Shown here piece after piece: positions 13,699 through 20,611 of a stretch of 25,490 bases of DNA. Made by a program: the position numbers and the translations under genes. The notes under the pieces are model-generated. The model saw nothing but the letters and a program-made list of their open reading frames with translations, made no database searches and had not been told where the DNA came from. Within the stretch, counting starts at the first letter, position 1, and each line of letters opens with the position of its first letter. Source of the DNA: a virus; IMG/VR virus record IMGVR_UViG_3300009610_000083, positions 1 through 25,490 of that record, one strand, 5' to 3'.

Positions 13699-14546
13699 CC
13701 GCCATCTCCTCCGACTGCGACGCCCTTCTCCGAGCGATCCTCGAAGCGCCGCGCGATGATGCGCCGCGGCTCGTCATGGCGGATTGGCTGCAAGAGCACG
13801 CCAGGGAGGTTGAGTGCGAGCGGTGCGAGGGAGGAACTCTCAGCGTTTGGGAAGAACACTCGCACCAATTTTGCCCTAAGTGCTCCTGCTCCGGCCGCGT
13901 GTCGAACGGCTTGGCGGAACGGGCCGAGTTTATTCGCGTGGGGGTGGAGCTGGCTAGAACGCCGGACCACGAGTACGGCATGATCACTTACGAAGATTCC
14001 GTCTACGGCGGCACAGTCACGCAAAGCAACGTTAAGTATGCCGACCGAAGATTGGAGTTAGAAGCACGTTCGCGTGGACTCTTGGACACTCACGGCGAGC
14101 GCTGGACGATGGATGATCTTAAGAAGCCGTGCGGGTATCGGAATGACGATAGTTTTGAGGTACGATTGGACAGAGAAAGCGGACCATCTTGGGTTGAATA
14201 TTCACGCGGCTACATCTCAGCAATTACCCTCTCCGCCGACGATTTCGAACGGCACGCGGAGGCGATCTTCAGGCGGGTGCCGGTGGAGCGGGTGACGCTG
14301 TCGGACAAGAGGCCGTATTGGAACGGCGGCGGATATTGCTGGTATGACCATGAGCGTGGAAACCATAGCCAATCTGTACCAGCGACTGCAAACATTCCAA
14401 GAGATTTGTTCAATGGATTGTCAAGAGTCAAATATCAGTTAAATCGGTGGGAGTCTTTCGCCTCCGAACCAGTCGCGCACGCCGCCCTCTCCGCCGCGCT
14501 CGTGAAAGTGGGGCGGCAGCGGACGGGACTGCCAATCCAAAAATAG
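13695..14546 (+). CDS. TIGR02996 domain protein (Gemmata-type)
   Basis: This 283-residue protein begins with CDALLRAILEAPRDDAPRLV followed by MADWLQEHA (residues 8-36), the signature of TIGR02996, a domain expanded in Gemmata-type planctomycetes. Its usual continuation, ERAEFIRVGVELA, appears at about 75-87. Between them a zinc-type insertion is visible (C41-x2-C44 and C60-x2-C63). The C-terminal part lacks clear leucine-rich repeats but has RRVPVERVTLSDKRPYW, as in proteins of this group. It is the best host indicator in the window. Role unknown; probably acquired from a host genome. Confidence 0.87.
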   Translation: MTAISSDCDALLRAILEAPRDDAPRLVMADWLQEHAREVECERCEGGTLSVWEEHSHQFCPKCSCSGRVSNGLAERAEFIRVGVELARTPDHEYGMITYEDSVYGGTVTQSNVKYADRRLELEARSRGLLDTHGERWTMDDLKKPCGYRNDDSFEVRLDRESGPSWVEYSRGYISAITLSADDFERHAEAIFRRVPVERVTLSDKRPYWNGGGYCWYDHERGNHSQSVPATANIPRDLFNGLSRVKYQLNRWESFASEPVAHAALSAALVKVGRQRTGLPIQK

Positions 14547-14561
14547 AATGGAGATAATGCC

Positions 14562-15305
14562 GTGTTTCTTCGGCCGTTTTTCAGCTTTTACGGTTCTAAA
14601 TATCAGGCGTGTAGACAAAGGCTATATCCATCCCCACTGCATTCTACAATCGTAGAGCCGTTTGCCGGAGCAGCTGGATACTCCGTCAACAACTTTCGTC
14701 GTAATGTAGTGCTATTCGACATTGATCCGATCATATACGGCATTTGGCATTATCTGATTCACGTCAAGGCAAGTGAAATAAGAGCATTGCCAAAGACAAT
14801 CGAATGCGTTGACGACGTTCGAGCGCCGCAAGAAGCGTTGTGGCTGATCGGATTCTGGTTGGGCAGAGGCGGGTCTTCTCCTAGAAGCAAACCTACGCCT
14901 TGGATGAAGAATAGATTGTCCGGTCAGAATTTCTATTGGGGTGATTATGTCAGAGGCATGATCGCTCATCAACTCAAATACATTAGGCATTGGAAAGTAT
15001 ATCATGCCTCATACAAATTGTGTCATAACAGAGAAGCATCATGGTACATCGACCCGCCTTATCAGAATCCAGCAGGCCGTCATTACAAACACAATAAGAT
15101 CGACTTCGATCATCTAGGTGATTGGTGCCGTAGAAGAAAGGGGCAGGTTATAGTATGTGAGGGCAGAGACGCTGATTGGCTGCCGTTCCGACCTTTGAAG
15201 AAACTGAATGCAACTGTCAAGAAAGGCGGAGTCAGCAAAAAGAGTCAGGAAGTGGTTTGGATCAAAACAGATAGGCATACGGGTTTCAAAAACTTGTGGC
15301 TTTGA
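14562..15305 (+). CDS. D12-class DNA adenine methyltransferase
   Basis: This 247-residue protein has the Dam/D12 order: FYGSKYQ (9-15), SAM-binding VEPFAGAAGYS (31-41), an acidic loop after VVLFDIDP and the catalytic IDPPYQNPAGRHY (163-175). D12 enzymes methylate adenine N6, usually in short palindromes such as GATC, but the target here cannot be read. GTG 14562 lies eight bases after GGAG. A second, unrelated methyltransferase lies at 3448, and neither has a restriction partner. The gene resumes the A/T-leaning codon use after the G+C-rich block. Confidence 0.92.
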   Translation: MFLRPFFSFYGSKYQACRQRLYPSPLHSTIVEPFAGAAGYSVNNFRRNVVLFDIDPIIYGIWHYLIHVKASEIRALPKTIECVDDVRAPQEALWLIGFWLGRGGSSPRSKPTPWMKNRLSGQNFYWGDYVRGMIAHQLKYIRHWKVYHASYKLCHNREASWYIDPPYQNPAGRHYKHNKIDFDHLGDWCRRRKGQVIVCEGRDADWLPFRPLKKLNATVKKGGVSKKSQEVVWIKTDRHTGFKNLWL

Positions 15306-15325
15306 GAATGCAAAGGAGCAATAAC

Positions 15326-15820
15326 ATGAGCGATCATTCAGACGAAGAGATCAGCAAGGAAATAGGACCAGCATCACGAGTCGTCGGTGAAAGAATCGAA
15401 GAATTTATTTTTGGCGGTGGCGTGAGTTACGAATTCATCAACATGCCTGGTACGGAACCAAGGAAGGCTTTGTGTTATTACGTGCCTAATGGACTGGCAG
15501 ATTTGTTCACAGAACGAGGAATCTGTGATTTGATTTGGAAGTTCATTGCCGAGTTTAGTCACAGAGAAATCAAAACCATTTCAGCATATTCAGCCCACTC
15601 AGATCGTGAAGGATTCACAGCATTCTTCCATCCGTCCATGAAACCAGAAGATCAAGAGCCGTTCATTGCCATGTTGGAAGAACGCAAAGCCGGAATGTTG
15701 GCAAGATTTCCAACGAGTGTTTTGGAATTGGAATTGGTGAAACGAGCAAATGATCATAACTGCATAGCCAACATTTCATACACAACAAAAACACCGCCGT
15801 CAGACAAATGGAGAGAGTGA
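15326..15820 (+). CDS. hypothetical protein
   Basis: Start ATG 15326 follows AAGGAG by seven bases; an upstream in-frame start overlaps the methyltransferase. The 164-residue product is acidic and looks globular: ERIEEFIFGGGVSYEFINMP, ALCYYVPNGLADLFTERGIC, FIAEFSHREIKTISAYSAHS and MLEERKAGMLARFPTSV. No known family or catalytic motif is recognised. It ends one base before the next gene and shares its binding-site region (GGAGAG). Confidence 0.75.
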   Translation: MSDHSDEEISKEIGPASRVVGERIEEFIFGGGVSYEFINMPGTEPRKALCYYVPNGLADLFTERGICDLIWKFIAEFSHREIKTISAYSAHSDREGFTAFFHPSMKPEDQEPFIAMLEERKAGMLARFPTSVLELELVKRANDHNCIANISYTTKTPPSDKWRE

Positions 15821-15821
15821 A

Positions 15822-16058
15822 ATGAAAGTATGGATTGTGTTCGAGAATGACTATGACGGATATATGCTGCTTGGTATCTTCACAAACAAAAGAGCAGCCG
15901 AAGACAGCAGGGATTATTACAACCGACCTATGCCAAATTCTGACTACGTTGACGGCATTGAAACTAAAAGTGCCGTCTTGGAAGAAATCGAAACTGACGT
16001 TAGAATGGGACATAAAACGGATTGGCGGGAGAAAATTGATGTTCGTGCCGAAGACTAG
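15822..16058 (+). CDS. small DUF7336-like protein
   Basis: This 78-residue protein opens with MKVWIVFENDYDGYMLLGIF, followed by TNKRAAEDSRDYY. The order of a beta strand, a D-Y-D-G turn, an L-L-G-(V/I)-F strand and a helix is frequent in small bacterial and phage proteins annotated as DUF7336; the match is from memory. No active-site residues stand out. GGAGAG precedes the ATG. The next gene starts within its last 20 bases in another frame. Confidence 0.75.
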   Translation: MKVWIVFENDYDGYMLLGIFTNKRAAEDSRDYYNRPMPNSDYVDGIETKSAVLEEIETDVRMGHKTDWREKIDVRAED

Positions 16059-17238
16059 CTTGACTGTGATAGGGCAAACATCCTCCGGCATACCTAAGTG
16101 CGGCAAATGCGGTTTGTACCGCACATGCAAATCTCCAAAGATGGAACCACACGGCAAGGGCCGGAAGGGAATCCTGATAGTCGGCGAAGCGCCGGGAGAG
16201 CAGGAAGACAGGGATGGAATCCAATTCACCGGCAAAACCGGAAAGACTTTGCAGCGCGTTCTTGCCAGTCACGACATCGACATGCGTAAGGATTGCTGGA
16301 CCACAAACGCCAACATCTGTCGGCCGCCTAACAACGAAACGCCAAATGATAAATTGATCGGTTACTGCCGACCTACTCTGATCAAAACTATTCAAGAGTT
16401 GAATCCGACAGTCATAATTCTGCTTGGAGGTAATGCCGTCAAATCTCTAATCGGCAAGTATTGGAGGCGATCAATCGGAGGCATAACACGATGGCGTGGC
16501 TGGCGGATTCCGCATAGGGACTTGAACACTTGGATTTGTCCTACATTCCATCCGTCCTATATTGAACATATGGACAATCGGGTTGTTAGTAGGATGTTCT
16601 CGCAAGACTTGCAAGCTGCTGTCGCACTGAATGAGCGGCCATATGCAGAACGCCCGAACGATGAGATCAAGATCATCATTGACGCCGACAAAGCAACTAG
16701 ATGGCTGCACAGAATAAAAGACGGCGATACGATTGCCTTCGACTTTGAATCCAACCCGCTGAAGCCAGATCGAGACGGATCATACATAGTCAGCTGCTCT
16801 GTTTGTAAGAATGGAATATGGACGATTGCCTTTCCGTGGTATGGTTCGGTTGTTGCTGCGATGAAGCGCATCCTCAAGAATCCTAAGATCAAAAAGATCG
16901 GATCGAACATCAAACACGAGCATCGCTGGTGCAAGCGGATTCTGGACATCGAAGTCAAAGGATGGTATTTGGATACGATGCTCATGGCTCATACGTTAGA
17001 TTCTCGTGGCAAAATAACCAGCCTCAAATTCCAAGCATTCGTCCGGCTTGGCGTAAACGATTACAGTGCCCACATCGAGCCGTATCTGGAAACGAAAGGC
17101 GGGAATGAGTGGAACAAGATCAAGCAGATAGACTTGCCATCTTTGCTGCAATACAACGGTTACGATAGTTTGTACGAGTATCAAGTAGCAATGTACCAAC
17201 TGGAGGAAATCGAAAATGGCGCAAACTCTGCTAATTGA
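16039..17238 (+). CDS. uracil-DNA glycosylase fused to 3'-5' exonuclease (proofreading half of polymerase)
   Basis: The 399-residue product joins two enzymes. Residues 15-200 are a family 4/5-type uracil-DNA glycosylase: GEAPGEQED (49-57), HPSY (171-174) and Cys 21, 24, 94 and 110 placed as the 4Fe-4S ligands of these enzymes. Residues 208-390 are a DnaQ-type exonuclease as in Pol I: FDFE (234-237), NIKHEH (290-295) and YDSLYEYQV (375-383) give the DEDD residues. There is no polymerase domain; it is encoded separately at 18450. A UDG-like domain fused to a phage family A polymerase is known from SPO1-type phages. GGAG sits seven bases before ATG 16039. The pair probably removes uracil and misinserted bases. 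Confidence 0.9.
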   Translation: MFVPKTSLTVIGQTSSGIPKCGKCGLYRTCKSPKMEPHGKGRKGILIVGEAPGEQEDRDGIQFTGKTGKTLQRVLASHDIDMRKDCWTTNANICRPPNNETPNDKLIGYCRPTLIKTIQELNPTVIILLGGNAVKSLIGKYWRRSIGGITRWRGWRIPHRDLNTWICPTFHPSYIEHMDNRVVSRMFSQDLQAAVALNERPYAERPNDEIKIIIDADKATRWLHRIKDGDTIAFDFESNPLKPDRDGSYIVSCSVCKNGIWTIAFPWYGSVVAAMKRILKNPKIKKIGSNIKHEHRWCKRILDIEVKGWYLDTMLMAHTLDSRGKITSLKFQAFVRLGVNDYSAHIEPYLETKGGNEWNKIKQIDLPSLLQYNGYDSLYEYQVAMYQLEEIENGANSAN

Positions 17239-17452
17239 ACATGTGGTGGATCGAATCGCTTTGGCTGAGTTAGATACGATACACGAGTTCGTGTATTATG
17301 TCGAACGCGGCAGAACGCACGGACCATTCAAACCTATAGGCAATGGCTTGTTGATGAACATCCATGGCTGTACATTTCCAGTCCATGCGATTTCTAATAC
17401 GGCAGTATTCTTCGTGAAGGGAGACAACTCTAAACTATTCAAGGGAGAATGA
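17216..17452 (+). CDS. small hypothetical protein
   Basis: ATG 17216 lies within the end of the UDG-exonuclease gene, after GGAGG. The 78-residue product looks like a compact beta-rich protein: EFVYYVERGRTHGPFKPIGN, NIHGCTFPVHAISNTAVFFV and a KGDNSKLF tail. A helical N-terminus includes VVDRIALAELDTIH. No family is recognised. It is the first of five small genes separating the exonuclease from the polymerase chain. Confidence 0.72.
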   Translation: MAQTLLIEHVVDRIALAELDTIHEFVYYVERGRTHGPFKPIGNGLLMNIHGCTFPVHAISNTAVFFVKGDNSKLFKGE

Positions 17453-17456
17453 TGAC

Positions 17457-17783
17457 ATGAACGAAATATACACACCAACTGTTCCTTTTGCCGACATCAA
17501 GCAAGAAATCGCTTTCAGGGCTTTGGATAAGATCAAGACAATGACAGAAGATCAAGTTAGATACGCTTTGTGGTGTACATTAACTTTGCTTTTCGGTGAT
17601 CCTAGCAGCAATGCAACGGAAGTTGTGGATCGGTGTGAATTCAGTCTAGAATCGCCGTTAGCTATTAGAGAAGCGCACTTGATTCTTACTCAGATAGGCA
17701 TTGGTAGAGTGATACCCCTTTCCGCAGATCGTAGAAAAGCAGAACTTGAAGTATTCAAGAAAGGATTACATGCAAAACACTGA
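17457..17783 (+). CDS. small helical hypothetical protein
   Basis: ATG 17457 has GGGAG upstream. The 108-residue product is mainly helical: DIKQEIAFRALDKIKTMTED, RYALWCTLTLLFGDPSSNAT and AIREAHLILTQIGIGRVI. A weakly hydrophobic middle could suggest a buried helix rather than a membrane anchor. No family is recognised. The next small membrane gene starts within its last 14 bases. Confidence 0.72.
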   Translation: MNEIYTPTVPFADIKQEIAFRALDKIKTMTEDQVRYALWCTLTLLFGDPSSNATEVVDRCEFSLESPLAIREAHLILTQIGIGRVIPLSADRRKAELEVFKKGLHAKH

Positions 17784-17913
17784 CCGCGAAGATAGTAAAG
17801 CAATTGGCTATCTCGGTCTGATCATGGCGGTCATGGCATTGTTCATGCTGTGTCTGCGCAATGGATGGGATTTGTATCTGCTGCGTCCGATTTGGAAACT
17901 CTTTGGAGCATAA
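17770..17913 (+). CDS. single-helix small membrane protein (47 residues)
   Basis: ATG 17770 follows AAAGGA and runs to TAA 17911-17913. After a polar N-terminus (MQNTDREDSKA) comes a hydrophobic segment of about 18 residues (IGYLGLIMAVMALFMLC), long enough to cross a membrane, and a short tail with RNGWDLYLLRPIWKLFGA. The start overlaps the previous gene and the next starts three bases later, so it fits the operon's pattern. Function unknown. Confidence 0.68.
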   Translation: MQNTDREDSKAIGYLGLIMAVMALFMLCLRNGWDLYLLRPIWKLFGA

Positions 17914-17916
17914 ACT

Positions 17917-18168
17917 ATGGTCTTAGTCACAATCCAGTTGGTATCTGCTCATGGTGAAGATAAGAATAGAATGCTTTGTGTTATGAAGATCAGCAATGAC
18001 GGAACAGGCACTAAAGAGTTAGGCAATTACAACTACGTCCTATCTCACGCTGGCAAGTACATCGGTAAGAGAGGGGTATATAGAAAAGGCAGGATCGAAA
18101 ACTTCCCACGGAATGCCAGTCCATATCGCCTAATACAAAGGTGCTTGAAACATGCCGGTGAAATATGA
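17917..18168 (+). CDS. small conserved-type phage protein
   Basis: The 83-residue product starts at ATG 17917, nine bases after GGAG. It has LVTIQLVSAHGEDKNRMLCV followed by MKISNDGTGTKELGNYNYVL, a pattern of a strand, a loop and a strand ending in (S/A)-N-D-G-T. The N-D-G-T motif in small proteins beginning with T-I-Q-L-x-S-A is recurrent in phage genomes. The C-terminus is basic (KRGVYRKGRIENFPRN). Function unknown. Coupled to the HNH gene by ATGA. Confidence 0.72.
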   Translation: MVLVTIQLVSAHGEDKNRMLCVMKISNDGTGTKELGNYNYVLSHAGKYIGKRGVYRKGRIENFPRNASPYRLIQRCLKHAGEI

Positions 18169-18443
18169 GTAGAGTCGCTGACAATCGCCGGTATAGTGTT
18201 CAGCGCACACTGCTGATTCTATTGATTGGCAGCAAGTGCACCTATTGTCAAGAACGGCGTCCTTGGAAATTGGAATTTCATCATACCAAAAAGACCAATT
18301 GGAAGCCATGGAAAACCAGCAGACACAGACGAATCCGACGATATATGAAAGATTGGATAGACGGATCATGTGTATTGGCTTGCGGTAAATGTAATAAAAA
18401 ACAAGGCAGCCCAGACCACGAAGACGACATCATTCCATTTTGA
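18165..18443 (+). CDS. HNH endonuclease-like protein
   Basis: This 92-residue protein has the small HNH/zinc layout: C25-x2-C28, then LEFHH with H39 and H40, then a basic helix (WKTSRHRRIRRYMKDW) and LACGKCNKK with C73, C76 and N77. The paired Cys bind structural zinc; the first His and the Asn match the catalytic HNH positions, with the last residue of the triad unclear. Such free-standing nucleases are often homing enzymes. It ends six bases before the polymerase chain and after the exonuclease chain, the position expected for an element that split a polymerase gene. Activity is not proven. Confidence 0.75.
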   Translation: MSRVADNRRYSVQRTLLILLIGSKCTYCQERRPWKLEFHHTKKTNWKPWKTSRHRRIRRYMKDWIDGSCVLACGKCNKKQGSPDHEDDIIPF

Positions 18444-18449
18444 GGTACA

Positions 18450-19925
18450 ATGCCTAAATACACATCCACGATGGAAGCATACCAATTGCTTCACGAAGGC
18501 ACTCTAGTCTTGTCGGAGATCGAACACAACGGCGTCAGAATAGATAAGGATTATCTCGACGCCACGATCCTAGACATCGACGAGAAGATTAACGACCTCA
18601 CCAACAAGATGAAGAAGGACAAAGAGGTTTATCCAAGATGGCGCAAACGGTATGGCAGCAAACGATCCTCTCCGACCAGAGTTGAACTCGCAAAAGTGCT
18701 GAACAAGATGGGTTATGATCTGCCTAAGACTGCTAGTGAATTGGAAAACGAAGACGAATTTGGCAGCCAAGTTAACAAGACAGTGCTGGAGAAACTAAGG
18801 ACGGAATTACCGTTCCTGAAAGACTTCCAAGACATAGAACGGCTGAAATACACAAAGGCCACGTACTTCGCCGGCATCCAACGAGAGTTAATCAGGCATC
18901 ATAAAGATTGGTACGTCCACCCATCGTACAATCTCAACACTGTAATCACAATTCGATCATCTTGCAACGCTCCTAACTTTCAAAACATTCCGGTGCGAAA
19001 TCCAGTAATTGCCGAAATGGTTCGGAAGTGTTATATCCCGCCGGATGGGTGGTACTTTGTCGAGGTCGATTTCGAGCAGTTGGAAGTCAAGATTTCTTAC
19101 TGCTATCACAAAGACCCAACGATGGGCAAATACCTCAATGAGAATGTAGACTACCATAGGCAATTCGCCTCTCGCATATTCATGGCGGATGAAGATCAGA
19201 TAAGCAAGAATGCCAGATACGCCGCCAAGAACATGTTCACATTCCCGCAGTTCTACGGCTCCGTGTACTTCCAATGCGCCGAAGCCTTGTGGAATTCGAT
19301 GGACGTACTGGATGGTATGAGGTTGATGAAAGAAGGCGACGACCCTAAGAATCCTACAGGCAGATCGCTGAGGAATCATCTTGAAAGAAAAGGCATAACC
19401 AAACTAGGCAAGTGTGATCCGCAGATCAACACCAGAACTGGCACATTCGAGCATCATATAAAGCAATTAGAGAAGACTTTATGGGAGGATGAGTTCCCCG
19501 TCTACAACGAATGGAAGCGAACGTGGTACGACAAGTATCTGCGTGACGGCGGATTCATGATGAAGACTGGATTTGCCGTTAATGCGTTTCTGAAGCGGAA
19601 TGACGTTATCAACTATCCGGTGCAAGGACCGGCATTCCATTGCATGTTGAAATGCCTAATCAAGATCAGCAAATGGTTACGTAAGTACAAGATGAAAAGC
19701 AAGATGGTTGGAGAGATTCATGACTCGGCACAATTCGTATGCCCACACAATGAACTGCAAGACGTTCTCACTTACTGCCATTGGGTGATGACAGTCTGGT
19801 TGCCGAGAGAATTGAAGTGGATCATTGCTCCGATGGAGACTGAGACGGAAGTCTCCCCGCGCGGGGAGTCGTGGTATGCTAAAAAGGTGTGGAACCGAAA
19901 GAAGGGAGTGTGGCAAGCCGCATGA
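18450..19925 (+). CDS. polA: family A DNA polymerase, polymerase domain only
   Basis: This 491-residue protein is the polymerase half of a Pol I-type enzyme. Seen: SSCNAPNFQNIPVR (170-183), motif A VEVDFEQLEVK (204-214, metal ligand D207), motif B R256-x3-K260 to YG (269-270) with the phage-type FTFPQFYGS spacing, NYPVQGPAFHCM (388-399) and motif C EIHDSAQF (422-429), where HDS replaces the HDE of Pol I. There is no exonuclease domain; that is on the separate 16039-17238 protein. Together they total 890 residues, close to Pol I's 928. GAGG precedes ATG 18450. It probably forms a two-chain replicative enzyme with the sliding clamp. Confidence 0.92.
   Translation: MPKYTSTMEAYQLLHEGTLVLSEIEHNGVRIDKDYLDATILDIDEKINDLTNKMKKDKEVYPRWRKRYGSKRSSPTRVELAKVLNKMGYDLPKTASELENEDEFGSQVNKTVLEKLRTELPFLKDFQDIERLKYTKATYFAGIQRELIRHHKDWYVHPSYNLNTVITIRSSCNAPNFQNIPVRNPVIAEMVRKCYIPPDGWYFVEVDFEQLEVKISYCYHKDPTMGKYLNENVDYHRQFASRIFMADEDQISKNARYAAKNMFTFPQFYGSVYFQCAEALWNSMDVLDGMRLMKEGDDPKNPTGRSLRNHLERKGITKLGKCDPQINTRTGTFEHHIKQLEKTLWEDEFPVYNEWKRTWYDKYLRDGGFMMKTGFAVNAFLKRNDVINYPVQGPAFHCMLKCLIKISKWLRKYKMKSKMVGEIHDSAQFVCPHNELQDVLTYCHWVMTVWLPRELKWIIAPMETETEVSPRGESWYAKKVWNRKKGVWQAA
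19835..19868. repeat. overlapping inverted repeats in 3' end of polymerase gene
   Basis: ctccccgc (19853-19860) and gcggggag (19861-19868) form a 16-base perfect palindrome without a loop. ggagact (19835-19841) pairs with agtctcc (19850-19856) and overlaps it, so the two structures exclude each other. It lies in coding sequence (residues near VSPRGES). Its role, if any, is unknown. Confidence 0.7.
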
Positions 19926-20209
19926 TAACTAAAGAATTCGCCAAACAATTGGCAGAAGATGTATTGTCAGCAGATGAGATCGAAAGACGACTGCTCCTAT
20001 TCCTATGCAAATTTACAAAGGGATATGGAGATCATACGCCTGAAAGAGCCAAAGAACGGCAGTATGCAAACACACGCGGATTCTTCTGGCTTCCTTGCTT
20101 CATATGCGGTAAATGGCTGGGTGACATGCAATCCAAGATCAATAATGGCTTTTCTATCCTTGCGGACCAACGACGAAACAGCCAAATTCGTTTCATATCC
20201 GTTATATGA
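19922..20209 (+). CDS. small protein with Cys pair
   Basis: ATG 19922 overlaps the polymerase stop (ATGA), with GGGAG about 16 bases upstream. The 95-residue product has a helical N-terminus (KEFAKQLAEDVLSADEIERR) and GYGDHTPERAKERQYANTRG followed by FFWLPCFICGKWLGD. The L-P-C-x2-C-G-(K/R) pattern is common in small phage proteins, but the second Cys pair is absent here. Its last 65 bases overlap the next gene in another frame, so its C-terminal end may be eroded. Function unknown. Confidence 0.65.
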   Translation: MITKEFAKQLAEDVLSADEIERRLLLFLCKFTKGYGDHTPERAKERQYANTRGFFWLPCFICGKWLGDMQSKINNGFSILADQRRNSQIRFISVI

Positions 20210-20306
20210 AATTGAAGTGGCGGCTAGAATTGTAGAAGACATATTTTCAAGAGAATGGCCACTTACCTACAAAGCATTTGTAGAGAACGGCAGGGTCGGC
20301 CCATGA
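20145..20306 (+). CDS. small hypothetical protein (53 residues)
   Basis: I place the start at ATG 20145, giving MAFLSLRTNDETAKFVSYPL, then EIEVAARIVEDIFSREWPLT and KAFVENGRVGP; an ATG at 20025 in the same frame runs through the middle of the previous gene and adds shadow-like sequence. The stop overlaps the next ATG (ATGA), which supports translation of this frame. No clear ribosome binding site is visible at 20145, so coupled re-initiation is likely. Function unknown. Confidence 0.55.
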   Translation: MAFLSLRTNDETAKFVSYPLYEIEVAARIVEDIFSREWPLTYKAFVENGRVGP

Positions 20307-20611
20307 AATACGTTATCGGGTATAATGACAGCACCGGATATCATCATCCAATTGTCTTTGATGAGCATATAGTCCATGCGCACGTTGCGGCGGTTTTGCA
20401 TCTGAACAAATGTAAAATAATGTCTGCCGGTTTCGTCAATCTGCACAACGGTGTTTGGGGAGTTTCGTCTCGCAAAAGCAAAAGCCTCAATCTAGGACCA
20501 TCGCCGAATGACGAATTTATCCTCAATCAATTCCTGATTGAAAATCTTTCTGGTTTGAATTTAGCCAATGCAGTCATATACAGAGAGATTCAGAAAAGGA
20601 AAGGCAAATGA
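20303..20611 (+). CDS. hypothetical protein
   Basis: ATG 20303 is coupled to the previous stop; the in-frame extension to 20255 is less likely. The 102-residue product looks alpha/beta: MKYVIGYNDSTGYHHPIVFD, then HAHVAAVLHLNKCKIMSAGF, then GVWGVSSRKSKSLNLGPSPN and DEFILNQFLIENL. The opening strand and the G-(Y/F)-V-x-(L/V) central strand recall small phage proteins of unknown function. Binding site weak. It is coupled to the next gene by ATGA. Confidence 0.68.
   Translation: MKYVIGYNDSTGYHHPIVFDEHIVHAHVAAVLHLNKCKIMSAGFVNLHNGVWGVSSRKSKSLNLGPSPNDEFILNQFLIENLSGLNLANAVIYREIQKRKGK

Larger units (their letters stand above)
10426..14546. other. G+C-richer block of small genes, probable acquired cassette
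   Basis: Third codon positions switch here to mainly G and C, and the A/T-leaning style of the flanks returns after 14546. Eleven small genes lie within; seven carry Cys pairs of zinc-binding type and one has the planctomycete TIGR02996 domain. I see no integrase, transposase or flanking direct repeats. Confidence 0.75.
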
